Source: an uncultured Anaerolineae bacterium (GTDB lineage Bacteria; Chloroflexota; Anaerolineae; Aggregatilineales; Phototrophicaceae). From it: a stretch of DNA of 64,000 nt. Below are positions 17,964 through 27,472 of the stretch, in pieces. Position 1 is the first letter of the stretch. Each line of letters starts with the position of its first letter. The stretch spans positions 42,800 to 106,799 of the forward strand of contig CALDYP010000022.1 in NCBI GenBank assembly GCA_937944445.1, read 5' to 3'. A program made the position numbers and the translations under genes. Below the pieces are notes generated by a model. That model made no database searches and had not been told where the DNA came from. It worked only from the letters and a program-made list of their open reading frames with translations.

Positions 17964-20594
17964 GTGCAGCGATTCGATTACTGGGTGCGTGGCGCTCCTG
18001 ATGAGGCCGGTGTTCGCCCTTCTATTGCCGAGCGCGGCTTCAACACTCAAGACAACGGGGCGAGTGACGATGCCCTGCCAGTGACCCCCTTCCCTGATGG
18101 GACAGGGGCATTAGCTGTCGTGCGCGAGACCCCTGAAACCTTCCTGCTGATCTACGCTCATCCCATGCGTCTGACAACGATTCGCCTGCCAGAGGCCGAC
18201 CTGCGCACGCTCAAGGGGGACTTGAAGCCGCTCATCACCCTCGCCCGCAGCGACCTTGACGAGCCGCAGCCGCTGGTCGCCTCTACCAAGTGGACGTTCG
18301 AAATCCGCCGCGAGGCGCTCTACCGCGCGCTGGAGATCTTCGACAGCGACATGCATCAGCTCCTGAGCTTGCTTGCCGCCGCGCTGACCGAGGTCGGGCT
18401 TGCCATCACGCATTTTCCCGCGTCGTTTTCCCGCCGCTATCAGCTCATTCAAGGCTTGATGATGCTGATCCCGTCGCCGCTGCGCTACTTACTCACCTTT
18501 TCGATGAACAGCCGCACCGTGCCGCCGAATCGCCCGCGGGTCATCTTCGTGCAAGGGGAGTATCAAGGGGAACGTCATCAAGCGGAGTGGGGGCAGAAAT
18601 TCGCCCTCTCTGTGCAAGAGACAGGCCAAGCCTACGTCGCATTTTTGCGTACGCGCTGGGGCGGCGACCTTGACGATTTCGTGCGAGTGCTGATGGCGCT
18701 CGACAAGGCCGCCTATCAGATTCAGCCTCACAGCACGCTCGCCACAGCGTTGGAGGCGGCGATCGCAGTGATGACCGCCGAGCCAGAAGAGACGCGCCTG
18801 CCCACCGCCACGATGATCGCCCTGCTGGAGGACGGCAGCCTCGACGATGAGAACCGTGATCGCTACATCGACGCGCTGCTGACGAGCGCCACCGATGAAC
18901 GCGACGCGACCGCTGCGCACTGGTTGGCGCTCCAAATGGAGCAGCAGCCCGCCCTCAACGACCGGCTGAGCGCGAGCCTTGAGGCGATGCTCGAAACGCA
19001 GCCGGATGCGGTGTACGCCTTCGTGCGCGCCCACCTGAACGCAGGCGGCGACTTGGCACGCTGGCTGCCGCTGCTGCATCACGCGGCGCGTTCGGCCTTT
19101 GCCCTCGTGCTGGCCAGCGAGGACGGCAGCAGCATCATGAGCTGGCTGCAACTGCTCGCCCGCGAGCCAGAGCGCTACAAAATGGCCGAAATCGTGCACG
19201 AGGCGATCCTCAACAGCCTGCCGCTGGCTTATCAGAACGCAGGGCTGGCGCGCGATCTGCTAGTGCGTGCCATTAAGCGCGATCCGACTGTGTTAGATGC
19301 GCTGCTGAACGATCCACAGTTTGCGCAAGCGCTCGCCCCTGAGATTCAAGAGGCGCTCTACCAACATCAGCCCGACGCCATCGCCAGCGTCATCGACCAA
19401 TCGCGCGAACTGTTCCTGCTGGCTGTCGCCCGCGCGCTGCCTCAGCCGCACAGCGTCAACGAGCGGCTGGCGGTCATGTTGTGGCACGTCTACGCGGCCT
19501 ATCCCTCGCTGGTCGTCGCGCCGCCTTACCACCCGCTAAACCTGCTGCGCCGCTTGATCGGGCCAGATCGCGCGGCGTTGACGGATGAAGGTCTCGTCAG
19601 TTTGCTGGTGGCGGTGCTGGCTGAAGGCCACGATGACCGCTTCATCGAGTTCATCACAGCGCTGGCAACCACTGACGAGTTGGCACAGGTGCTGCCGCCC
19701 GTGCTGCGCGCGGTGGAACGCACCGCCGATCAACTCGTCAACCTCATTACGCAGCTCAACAGCAGCGGGCTGCTCACTCAAGAAGCCACCCTGAGCACTT
19801 ACATCAGCCTTTTAGACGCGGCCAACTGGGAAGAGCGCTACACGCAACCGTTCGTTGACCCGCTCGCGCGGCTCATCGCACAGCTTCCACACGTCGCCCT
19901 CCCCGATCACGTGCTCTGGCACATGGTCGAGCGTGTGAGCACTGCGCGCACCGCCGACAGCACTGTCAGAGTCGTTGTGCGTCGTTTGCTCACCACAGTG
20001 ATTGAACCGCACGCGGAAGAACAGCTCGTCGAAGACTTGCTGCGAGTGCGACGGTTGGTTCACACGCACGCCGCGGCGCGTTCTCAGCTCATGCAGTGGT
20101 GGACGACCTACCTCGAAGGGCGCTCCATTCAAGAGCTTGTGCAGCTCGACAAGCTGCTGAGCAGCCAGCGCGCGCTAGACGAGTTGCGCGACAGCCTCGC
20201 CACGGCGATCGGGGTGCGCCGCCTGTTTGCCGATCGTGACCTGCGCCAATGGGCGGAGGACATCGCCACCACCTACCGCGTCCTGCGCGCGCTCAGTGAA
20301 GGGTTCGACCCCGAGCAGCGCAGCGGCAGCATCGACGTGCTGACGTTGCAGCGGCTGCTAGTGGCTGCCAGCAATTGGCCTTCCGATCAAAAACAAGTGC
20401 TTGCCGCCAACCTGCGCGATCTAGCAGAACTGCTGCCGACGATGGCCGATGCACGCACCAAGCCCTCTCTCATGCGCAGCGACGAGCAGCTTGAGCGCCG
20501 CCTGATGAGCGGGGAACTCCAGCCGCAAAGCGCTATCGACGTGATGCGCTGGCTGGCGGGCTTTCTTGAAGGCGTACAAAAGAACGGGCTTTAG
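17964..20594 (+). CDS. Large GAP1-like protein of unknown function
   Basis: An 876-residue soluble protein. The first 250 residues (RFDYWVRGAPDEAG, HFPASFSRRYQLIQGLM, SPLRYLLTFSMNSR) recall GTPase-associated protein 1 (GAP1-N2/GAP1-M), a family linked by genomic studies to GTPase-centred complexes. I could not confirm this. The rest is a long run of alpha-helices, probably a solenoid scaffold. It has no signal peptide or membrane helix. The GTG start at 17964 has no strong ribosome site, so a downstream start is possible. No GTPase gene is nearby. Its TAG stop shares TTAG with the convergent gene's stop. Confidence 0.7.
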   Translation: MQRFDYWVRGAPDEAGVRPSIAERGFNTQDNGASDDALPVTPFPDGTGALAVVRETPETFLLIYAHPMRLTTIRLPEADLRTLKGDLKPLITLARSDLDEPQPLVASTKWTFEIRREALYRALEIFDSDMHQLLSLLAAALTEVGLAITHFPASFSRRYQLIQGLMMLIPSPLRYLLTFSMNSRTVPPNRPRVIFVQGEYQGERHQAEWGQKFALSVQETGQAYVAFLRTRWGGDLDDFVRVLMALDKAAYQIQPHSTLATALEAAIAVMTAEPEETRLPTATMIALLEDGSLDDENRDRYIDALLTSATDERDATAAHWLALQMEQQPALNDRLSASLEAMLETQPDAVYAFVRAHLNAGGDLARWLPLLHHAARSAFALVLASEDGSSIMSWLQLLAREPERYKMAEIVHEAILNSLPLAYQNAGLARDLLVRAIKRDPTVLDALLNDPQFAQALAPEIQEALYQHQPDAIASVIDQSRELFLLAVARALPQPHSVNERLAVMLWHVYAAYPSLVVAPPYHPLNLLRRLIGPDRAALTDEGLVSLLVAVLAEGHDDRFIEFITALATTDELAQVLPPVLRAVERTADQLVNLITQLNSSGLLTQEATLSTYISLLDAANWEERYTQPFVDPLARLIAQLPHVALPDHVLWHMVERVSTARTADSTVRVVVRRLLTTVIEPHAEEQLVEDLLRVRRLVHTHAAARSQLMQWWTTYLEGRSIQELVQLDKLLSSQRALDELRDSLATAIGVRRLFADRDLRQWAEDIATTYRVLRALSEGFDPEQRSGSIDVLTLQRLLVAASNWPSDQKQVLAANLRDLAELLPTMADARTKPSLMRSDEQLERRLMSGELQPQSAIDVMRWLAGFLEGVQKNGL

Positions 20595-21292
20595 ATCGCC
20601 TCGTCCCACACGCTAGGCGCGTGCTTGGCACGCGACACCACCGGCGCGACCGCTGGCCGGTTGTGAATACGATACCGCTCAAACAACCAGATCAGCATCA
20701 TGCCAGTGAGCGCCGACTGCGCCAGCGGGGCTAAGAGCACGATCAACAGCGGCTCTGATGCGAACACCACCGGAATGAGCGCATAGCTCAGACCCGCCGC
20801 GATGTTCGCTAGAACCCACAGGTGCGCTTGATTTACCGCCCGCCGCAGCACCCGCCACTGACACATCGCCACTGGGGTGATGAACAGCGGCATCAGGTAC
20901 GCCGGGCCGTTCTGCGCAGTGAAGCGCGGAAACAGCATGACGAACGCGATCAACCCCAACAGACCGAGTATGGCCCCCACAACCGACCCAAAGACCCACC
21001 CCTCGGCGCCCCACCCTAGCCGCTGTTCTATCACCAGCTTTTGCAAAAAGCCTACTGACCAGCCAATCACAACGGCCATCGCGATTAGCATCGCCACCGT
21101 CAACACATTAGAACGCAGAGGATCCGACATCATGAAGCTCGGCCTGTAGGTCAGGCTGATCAGCGACGAGATGAACGACAGCATCGCAAATCCCAAAATC
21201 ACAACGAAGTACACGCCATACCCCATCAAGATCCACATCCCCAACGTTCTGTTGGGGTTTCTGACAATGCTGTTAGGGGGAACTGTTTTCAT
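20591..21292 (-). CDS. Multi-pass membrane protein, unknown function
   Basis: A 233-residue protein with about six hydrophobic segments and a short polar tail (RIHNRPAVAPVVSRAKHAP). I recognise no family motif. The ATG at 21292 follows AGGTGG closely; an in-frame ATG at 21319 would add MSHSQRQVA and has no ribosome site, so the start is uncertain. It is convergent with the GAP1-like gene and overlaps its stop by four bases. The neighbour on the other side is transcribed divergently. Function cannot be inferred. Confidence 0.7.
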   Translation of the reverse strand: MKTVPPNSIVRNPNRTLGMWILMGYGVYFVVILGFAMLSFISSLISLTYRPSFMMSDPLRSNVLTVAMLIAMAVVIGWSVGFLQKLVIEQRLGWGAEGWVFGSVVGAILGLLGLIAFVMLFPRFTAQNGPAYLMPLFITPVAMCQWRVLRRAVNQAHLWVLANIAAGLSYALIPVVFASEPLLIVLLAPLAQSALTGMMLIWLFERYRIHNRPAVAPVVSRAKHAPSVWDEAI

Positions 21293-21474
21293 TGCCACCT
21301 GCCTTTGACTGTGTGACATCTACTTACATAGAGTAACACAGGTCTTGGACTTTAAAGCTAGCAGATTGTGTCAAAATCGATCAGAAGATCACGCGCCCTG
21401 TTCAACGCGGTCATTGGAAGAGAACCGCTCACAGTGTACACTTGGCGGTAAATTGGTCACATGCGGGAGAGGGT

Positions 21475-22524
21475 ATGCTGCTTCAGGAACTTTCGACGGC
21501 CAGCGGCGTCAGCGGCGACGAGAGCGCTGTCCGCCAGATCATCCACCAAGCCATCAGCCCCCACGTCACCGACCTGCACGTAGACAGCATGGGCAGCTTG
21601 ACTGCTTTGAAGAAAGGCACTGGGGCGGTGCCGCTGCGCGTGATGCTCGACGCGCACATGGACGAAGTCGGCTTTGTGGTGACGGGCTTTGAGAACGACG
21701 GGTTGATCCGCTTTGCAGCGGTGGGCGGCTTCGACGAGCGCATCCTGCTCGGCAAGCGCGTCAAAGTGGGCAAGAAGGCTCATGCTGGCGTCATCCTCTC
21801 CACGCCGATCCACTTCGGGCGGGATGCTGCCGTCAAGCCGATCAAAGACCTGCGCATCGACATCGGCGCGAACAGCAAAGCTAACGCCGAGAGCGCCGTT
21901 GCGCTGGGCGAGCGCATCGTGTTCGACAGCGAGTACGTGGCGCTGAGCGAGACGATGGTTCGCGGCAAGGCGTTTGATGACCGCGTTGGCTGTTCGCTCT
22001 TGGTGGACGTGCTGCAAAGCGAAGCCCCCTACCCCGTGGACGTGCTGGCCAGCTTCAGCGTGCAAGAGGAAGTAGGGCTGCGTGGGGCGAAAGTGGCTGC
22101 CAACCGCCTTAAGCCAGACGTCGCCATCGCGCTGGAAGGGACGACCGCCCACGATGTGCCGCTGGCCGACGCTGACCCTGACGATCTGACCGTGCCGACG
22201 CCCGTCGCGCGCGTGGACGGCGGGCCAGTTCTCACCTTTATGGACGCCTCGTTCATCGCCCCGCCTAAGCTGCTGGCCTTTGCCCGCCGCACGGCTGAGC
22301 AGCACGGCATCCCCTATCAGCTCAAGCAGGCGCTAGGGGGCGGCACAGACGCAGGCGCAATCCATATGACGCGCTCGGGCGTGCCTTGCCTCGTGGTGAG
22401 CATGCCCTGCCGCTACATCCACAGCCCGCAGGCCATCTTGAGCCTGACAGACTATCAACACACGCTGGCGCTGGTCAAACACCTGCTGCACAGCCTCACG
22501 CCAGACGTGATCCGCCACGATTGA
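21475..22524 (+). CDS. M42 family metallo-aminopeptidase (first copy)
   Basis: M42 enzymes (TET/FrvX/YsdC) are cytoplasmic di-zinc aminopeptidases that trim short peptides, often as dodecamers. The 349-residue protein has the metal and catalytic residues in order: His in DAHMDEVGF (about 60), Asp in AFDDRVGC (about 168), catalytic Glu pair in QEEVGLRGA (about 199), an acidic residue in IALEGT and His in RYIHS (about 315). The ATG at 21475 follows GGGAGAGG, which is better than an upstream in-frame TTG. A paralogue lies 1.6 kb downstream in the same run of genes. Peptide preference is unknown. Confidence 0.92.
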   Translation: MLLQELSTASGVSGDESAVRQIIHQAISPHVTDLHVDSMGSLTALKKGTGAVPLRVMLDAHMDEVGFVVTGFENDGLIRFAAVGGFDERILLGKRVKVGKKAHAGVILSTPIHFGRDAAVKPIKDLRIDIGANSKANAESAVALGERIVFDSEYVALSETMVRGKAFDDRVGCSLLVDVLQSEAPYPVDVLASFSVQEEVGLRGAKVAANRLKPDVAIALEGTTAHDVPLADADPDDLTVPTPVARVDGGPVLTFMDASFIAPPKLLAFARRTAEQHGIPYQLKQALGGGTDAGAIHMTRSGVPCLVVSMPCRYIHSPQAILSLTDYQHTLALVKHLLHSLTPDVIRHD

Positions 22525-22533
22525 GAGGCCAAG

Positions 22534-23181
22534 ATGACACAGTCCCCGCGTGACATCATCGAACAGCACTTCCGCGCTGGCCGCCCATTGGACGCCTTCG
22601 AAGCGATCTACGCCAACGCCCGCGAACGGGGCGGGGTCGTCCCGTGGGACAATCAACTGCCCGCGCCGCACTTGGTGGAGTGGGCGCAGGCGCAGCAGCT
22701 CAACGGCACTGGTCGACGCGCGCTCGTGATCGGCTGTGGGCTGGGGGACGACGCCGAGTTCCTCAGCGGCTTAGGCTTCGCCGTGACCGCTTTCGACCTC
22801 AGCGCCAGCGCCATTGCCATGTGCCGCGAGCGCTGGCCACAGTCCAGTGTGCAGTATGTCGTGGCGGATTTGCTCAACGCGCCGCGCGAGTGGGAACGCG
22901 CCTTCGACTTCGTGCTCGAGAGCCGCACGATCCAAGCCATCCCGTGGCAGTACACCGAGCCAGCCATCCGCGCCATCAGCCAGTTTGTGGCGGTCAGGGG
23001 AGATTTGCTGGTGCTGTGCCTCGCGCGCGAGCCGCACGAGCCGAAGAGCGGCATCCCGTGGCCGCTCTCACGCGACGAGCTGGCGCAGTTCGAGCGGGAG
23101 GGGCTGCGCGTCGTCCAATGGGACAGCTTTCTGCCGCAGCAGCCGCGCTTCCGCGTTCACTATCGTCGGGAGGATTTATGA
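22534..23181 (+). CDS. TPMT-like SAM-dependent methyltransferase
   Basis: The 215-residue protein has the thiopurine/thiol methyltransferase look. A region VPWDNQLPAPHLVEWAQ comes before motif I LVIGCGLGDDAEFL, followed by VTAFDLSASAI and a DFVLESRTIQAIP post motif. TPMT-family bacterial enzymes methylate sulfur, selenium or halide substrates; the substrate here is open. It starts nine bases after the first M42 gene and its TGA overlaps the ATG of the next gene (ATGA), so it sits inside an operon. Confidence 0.87.
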   Translation: MTQSPRDIIEQHFRAGRPLDAFEAIYANARERGGVVPWDNQLPAPHLVEWAQAQQLNGTGRRALVIGCGLGDDAEFLSGLGFAVTAFDLSASAIAMCRERWPQSSVQYVVADLLNAPREWERAFDFVLESRTIQAIPWQYTEPAIRAISQFVAVRGDLLVLCLAREPHEPKSGIPWPLSRDELAQFEREGLRVVQWDSFLPQQPRFRVHYRREDL

Positions 23182-24092
23182 ACCCCTATCAGCGCATTCA
23201 ATTCATCATCAACCCTGCGGCAGGCGGCGATGAGCCGATCCTCAGCATCATCAACGACGTGCTAAAGCCCTACGACGTCGACTGGCAAGTGAGCATCACC
23301 CACAAGGCTGGCGACGGCGCGCGCTTCGCACAGGAGGCGCTGGCCACAGGGGTGGATCTCGTCGTGGCCTACGGCGGGGACGGCACGCTGCTCGACGTAG
23401 CCAGCGGCATGCTCAACGCGCCTGTTCCATTGGGGTTCGTGGCAGGCGGCACAGCCAACGCGCTCGTGCAGGATTTAGACATCCCGCGCCCGCCCGCGGA
23501 CGCCGTGCGCCTGTTGATGGAGCCGCACACCGTCCGCGCGATTGACGTCGGGGAGGTGGCTGGGCGGTACTTCCTCCTGCGCGCCGGGACGGGCTTAGTG
23601 GAGGATTTCAGCGTCGGCGTCAACCGTGAGATGAAAGATCGCTATGGGCTGTTCGCTTACTTCATCGGCGCGGCCAAAGCGCTTGTGAGCACCCAAGCCA
23701 GCCGCTACAAGGTCACCATCGACGGGCGCGCGCATGACCTAGAGGGCGTGATGTGCCTCGTCACCAACGGCAGCGCCACCGGCGGCCAGACGCCCGTCCG
23801 CATCGCCGAGGACATCTTGATCGACGACGGCTTGCTGGATGTGATCGTCGCGCGCGGGGACTTCACCTCTTACCTCGACATCGTGCTGACGGCAGCGCAG
23901 GTTGACCGCGCAACCTTCCAGAGCGAGTCGATCTTCCACGCGCAGGGCAAGCGCATCCAAATTGAGACCGACACGCCGATGGCGATCTACGCCGACGGCG
24001 AAGAAGAGGCCATCGCCCACACGCCCTGCACCTTCAACGTGCTGCCCGGCGCGCTGCGGGTGATCGTGCCGCCACCACAAGCAACCAACTAA
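23178..24092 (+). CDS. Diacylglycerol/lipid kinase family protein
   Basis: A 304-residue protein of the DAGK_cat/YegS/BmrU family, which phosphorylates diacylglycerol or related lipids at the membrane. It has the N-terminal phosphate-binding FIINPAAGG, the nucleotide motif VVAYGGDGTLLDVASG (about 65-80) and GFVAGGTANALVQDL, followed by the beta-sandwich C-terminal domain with DGLLDVIVARG. The ATG at 23178 overlaps the previous stop and has GGGAGGA upstream. A longer open frame upstream is the shadow of the methyltransferase gene. It may recycle lipid head-group precursors made through CdsA. Confidence 0.92.
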   Translation: MNPYQRIQFIINPAAGGDEPILSIINDVLKPYDVDWQVSITHKAGDGARFAQEALATGVDLVVAYGGDGTLLDVASGMLNAPVPLGFVAGGTANALVQDLDIPRPPADAVRLLMEPHTVRAIDVGEVAGRYFLLRAGTGLVEDFSVGVNREMKDRYGLFAYFIGAAKALVSTQASRYKVTIDGRAHDLEGVMCLVTNGSATGGQTPVRIAEDILIDDGLLDVIVARGDFTSYLDIVLTAAQVDRATFQSESIFHAQGKRIQIETDTPMAIYADGEEEAIAHTPCTFNVLPGALRVIVPPPQATN

Positions 24093-24115
24093 ACACGCCA
24101 GAAAGGACACATTCC

Positions 24116-25111
24116 TTGATCGAACTCATCAAAAAACTGACCGAAGCATGGGGGCCGAGCGGTTATGAGCACAGCGTGCGCGCCCTGATCCGCGAGGAAG
24201 CCGCCGCGCTCGCTGACGAGATCTACGTAGACGGGCTGGGGAACCTCATTTGCCGCGTGGGGCACGGGGGCAAAAAGGTGCTGGTGGCCGCCCACATGGA
24301 CGAGATCGGCGTGATGGCCACCTACCTTGAGCCGAACACGCAGTATCTGCGCTTTACAGGCATCGGCGGCTTGATCTACACCGCGCTGCACGGCAACCGC
24401 GTCCTGTTCGAAGATGGCACGGTGGGCGTGATCGCAACACACGAAGCCTTCGGCAAGGGGCGCACCACCGCCGCAGACGCGGACAGCTTCTTCATCGACG
24501 TGCAGGACGAGACAGGCGCGCCGCGCGTCAAGGACGGTTCCCCGGCCAGCTTCTGGCGCGAGACGCAGACGCGCGGCCAGCGCGTCGTCGCCAAAGCGCT
24601 TGACGACCGCATCGGCTGCGTCGTCGCCCTTGAGACGATGCGCCGCTTGAACAAACAGGCTGCCCATGAGGTCTATTTCGCCTTCACCGTGCAAGAAGAG
24701 GTCGGGCTGCGTGGGGCAAAAGTGGCCGCGCAGGGGGTCAACCCAGACGTGGGCATCGCGCTCGACGTGACGGCTACCGGCGACGAGATCAAGAACCGCA
24801 AGATGGCCATCAAGCTGGGCGGGGGCGCGGCGATCAAGGTGATGGATGGGGCGCACATCGTCCCGCCGCAGGTCAAAGAGTGGATGATCGCCCGCGCTGA
24901 GGCCGACCGCATCCCCTACCAGTTGGAGATCCTCACCGGCGGCACAACCGACGCTGCGCAGATTCAACTCGCCCATTCCGGCGTGCCCAGCGGCACGATC
25001 TCGATCCCGACGCGCTTCCTACACACCACCAGCGAGACAATCGACCTCAGCGACGTGCAAGCTTGCATCGACCTGCTGACCGGGCTTTTGACGAACGACA
25101 TTCCGTTCTAG
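24116..25111 (+). CDS. M42 family metallo-aminopeptidase (second copy)
   Basis: Paralogue of the 21475 gene, 331 residues. It keeps the M42 residues: AAHMDEIGV (about 60), LDDRIGC (about 164), QEEVGLRGA (about 193), IALDVT with the usual Asp where the first copy has Glu, and RFLHT (about 303). The start is a TTG at 24116 with GAAAGGA eight bases before it; no ATG fits. The mid-region differs clearly from the first copy, so the two probably have different peptide preferences. It is followed 11 bases later by a small membrane protein gene. Confidence 0.92.
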   Translation: MIELIKKLTEAWGPSGYEHSVRALIREEAAALADEIYVDGLGNLICRVGHGGKKVLVAAHMDEIGVMATYLEPNTQYLRFTGIGGLIYTALHGNRVLFEDGTVGVIATHEAFGKGRTTAADADSFFIDVQDETGAPRVKDGSPASFWRETQTRGQRVVAKALDDRIGCVVALETMRRLNKQAAHEVYFAFTVQEEVGLRGAKVAAQGVNPDVGIALDVTATGDEIKNRKMAIKLGGGAAIKVMDGAHIVPPQVKEWMIARAEADRIPYQLEILTGGTTDAAQIQLAHSGVPSGTISIPTRFLHTTSETIDLSDVQACIDLLTGLLTNDIPF

Positions 25112-25122
25112 GAGGGCACACG

Positions 25123-25383
25123 ATGAACGTAATAAACGACCACTACGAAAAATGGAACCGCTTTGCGCCGCTGGCGCTCTTGATCGTCGGAATCGGCGTG
25201 TCGATCATCGGGGACGCGACCATCGGCAAGGCGCGCGGCAAGCGCGGCTGGGTGCTCAAGGGCACGCTGGGGCTGATCGTCCTCAACGCCGGGCTGTCGA
25301 TCTTCGGCGAGGCGGTCAAGAGCCGCGCCCTGTACGAGGCCGAACTCAACGCACGGTTGAAAGATCAAAAGCTCAACCTGTAA
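25123..25383 (+). CDS. Small two-helix membrane protein
   Basis: An 86-residue protein with two predicted membrane helices (APLALLIVGIGVSIIG and LKGTLGLIVLNAGLSIFG) joined by a basic loop (GKARGKRG) and a charged C-terminal tail. GGAGGG at 25111-25116 directs the ATG at 25123. It lies between the second M42 gene and recO with very short gaps, so it is in the same operon. I recognise no family; the function is unknown. Confidence 0.82.
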   Translation: MNVINDHYEKWNRFAPLALLIVGIGVSIIGDATIGKARGKRGWVLKGTLGLIVLNAGLSIFGEAVKSRALYEAELNARLKDQKLNL

Positions 25384-25389
25384 GGGGCT

Positions 25390-26151
25390 ATGCCACAGCC
25401 GCGCACCTATCGCACGCATGCGCTCATCCTGCGCCACCGTGATTTTGGCGAGGCTGACCGCCTCATCACCATCTTGACGCCGCAGCACGGCAAGCTCGAC
25501 GTGCTGGCGAAAGGCGTGCGCAAGCCCACCAGCACCAAGACCGGCCACCTCGAGCTGTACACCCACAGCGAGCTGCTCATCGCGCGCGGCAGCAGCCTCG
25601 ACCTTGTGACACAAGCTCAGATGCGCAACCCCTATCTGGCGCTGCACGAAGACCTGCTGCGCGGGGCCTACGCCACCTACTGCGTCGAACTGCTCGACCG
25701 CTTCACCGTGGAGGAGGACGTGCGCCATGACGCGCTCTTCACGCTGCTAGACGCCACCTTTGAGCGCCTGTGCTACGATCCTGACGTGCTGCGCGTCGTG
25801 CGCTACTACGAGCTGCGCCTGCTCGACGAGGTGGGCTTCCGCCCAGAACTCAACGAGTGCGTCGCCACGCAAGAGCCGATCCTACCGCAGGATCAATACT
25901 TCAGCTACGCGGAAGGGGGTGTCGTCTCGCCGGAGGGGGCAGCCCACCTGCCGAACCTCGTGGCGCTGCCCTTGAAGACGCTCAAGCTCATGCGGCACTT
26001 CCAGCGCACGCGCGACTACGCCAAGCTAACTGACCTGCACATCGCCCCCGCCGAGCACAACGACTTTGAGCGCGTCATGTTGGGGTTCATCCGCCACACG
26101 CTAGAGGCGCGCCTGCGCAGCATCGACTTCATCCGCCTCATTCAGCGCTGA
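25390..26151 (+). CDS. recO: DNA repair protein RecO
   Basis: RecO helps load RecA on SSB-coated DNA in the RecFOR pathway. The 253-residue protein has the N-terminal OB fold (ALILRHRDFGEADRLITILT, GKLDVLAKGVRKPTS) and the helical C-terminal domain. The zinc-binding cysteines found in many RecO proteins are absent: only one Cys remains in the NECVATQEPI region and the FSYAEGGVVSPEG stretch has none. This is known in some lineages. It begins six bases after the small membrane protein gene and ends the operon. Confidence 0.93.
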   Translation: MPQPRTYRTHALILRHRDFGEADRLITILTPQHGKLDVLAKGVRKPTSTKTGHLELYTHSELLIARGSSLDLVTQAQMRNPYLALHEDLLRGAYATYCVELLDRFTVEEDVRHDALFTLLDATFERLCYDPDVLRVVRYYELRLLDEVGFRPELNECVATQEPILPQDQYFSYAEGGVVSPEGAAHLPNLVALPLKTLKLMRHFQRTRDYAKLTDLHIAPAEHNDFERVMLGFIRHTLEARLRSIDFIRLIQR

Positions 26152-26164
26152 CGGCTGCTAACCG

Positions 26165-27472
26165 CTAAACTGAACGCCGCCGCATCTGCCAGACCGCGGC
26201 TAGCAGCAGCCCACCCGCCGCTGCCACGTAAAACGCCACCAGCAGCGCCCACGGCGCGATGACCGGCAGCAGTTCGCCTGTCGTCGCAAGGCGCACGTTG
26301 AACGTGAGCAGCGCCTGCTGGTTGACGAGGATACTTTGCGTGGCGAGCGCGGTCGTCACCGGGTTGAGGCTGGTCAGCAGCATGTCGGCGTAGATCGCGC
26401 CCACCTCGCGCCCCACGTCAGACGTGACGACGCCCACCCCGTTCACCGCGAAGCCATACGCCCCGCCCAGCAGCACGTTGGACGCAATCGGCAGGCCGAT
26501 CACCAGCGCCAGCGTGAAGATGTAGACGCGGATCGTCGCCACCAGCGTTCGCTCCGTCGTCGTGCTGAAGAACAGCCCCAGCGCGCCCAGCAGCAGCGCC
26601 GTCGCCATCAGCCCCACCACCGAGAGGATCACCTCCACTTGGCTGATGCCGCCGAACAGGAACGAGATCGCTTGCAGTGGGATGGCAGCCAGCACGAGCA
26701 GCGCCATGTAGCCCAACGCGGCGACCATCTTGCCCAGCAGAAACGTTGGGGTGGGCAGCAGCGTCGTCGTCAGCAGGTCGTAGGTTTGACGCTCGCGCTC
26801 CCCGCTGACTGCGCCCGCCGTTAGGGCCGGGACGACCAGCACGATCAGCGCCAACTCCACTGCCACCACCCCGCGGAAGAGCGTCCGCCCCACTTGGCCA
26901 GTCTCGACGACGCTCAGGCCGCTCAACTCCGACAGGGTGATGAGGTACAGCAGCACGGTGAACGCGCCCATCAAGAGCACGAACACGCTGATGATGGCGA
27001 ACGCCCGCGCGCCGCGCATCCGCCCGCGCAGTTCCTTGATCGTCACCGGGTTGGCGTGGTAGGCGCGGCGGTCGCGCCACATCTGCCACAGCAGCCAGCT
27101 CAACGGGATGAGCAGCGCTAGCGCCGGCAGGTAGCCCCACGCCAGCAGCGCGGCAGCGTTCGCGCCCCACGCGCCCAGCGCCAACGGCCACGCCCAATTT
27201 TCCTGCCCCAGCAGCGCCACCGCCAGCAGCAGCGCTGCGCCCATGTTCGCGCTTAGCCCCAACAAGATGAACAGCGGCGCATCGCCGACGAGGCCGCTCG
27301 CCAGCCCTGCCGCCCACGCGCCCCCCTCTGGTCGCAGCAGGCCCAGCGCCAGCAGCGCTAACAGCGCTACCGCGTGCAGCGCGCCTGTCGCCTGCATCAC
27401 CGCCGACAGACGGTTCAGGGCCGCCTCGCGCGGGCTGAGGGCTTCTACGCTCACCCATGCGATGCGGCTCAT
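26165..27472 (-). CDS. ABC-2 type transporter permease
   Basis: A 435-residue membrane subunit with about twelve hydrophobic segments. The central region SGERERQTYDLLTTTLLPTP is typical of ABC-2 exporters, where a GERE-Q motif precedes the coupling helix. It pairs with the ATPase encoded upstream on the same strand; ATGA overlap at 27469-27472 shows translational coupling. With the 28425 gene it forms a three-gene export operon. The cargo could be a lipid, peptide, polysaccharide or drug; nothing in the sequence settles it. Confidence 0.9.
   Translation of the reverse strand: MSRIAWVSVEALSPREAALNRLSAVMQATGALHAVALLALLALGLLRPEGGAWAAGLASGLVGDAPLFILLGLSANMGAALLLAVALLGQENWAWPLALGAWGANAAALLAWGYLPALALLIPLSWLLWQMWRDRRAYHANPVTIKELRGRMRGARAFAIISVFVLLMGAFTVLLYLITLSELSGLSVVETGQVGRTLFRGVVAVELALIVLVVPALTAGAVSGERERQTYDLLTTTLLPTPTFLLGKMVAALGYMALLVLAAIPLQAISFLFGGISQVEVILSVVGLMATALLLGALGLFFSTTTERTLVATIRVYIFTLALVIGLPIASNVLLGGAYGFAVNGVGVVTSDVGREVGAIYADMLLTSLNPVTTALATQSILVNQQALLTFNVRLATTGELLPVIAPWALLVAFYVAAAGGLLLAAVWQMRRRSV

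Noticed and set aside
26418..27458. 346-codon frame inside the ABC-2 permease gene
   Set aside because: Alternate-frame shadow in GC-rich sequence, rich in Arg/Gly/Ala with no membrane segments.
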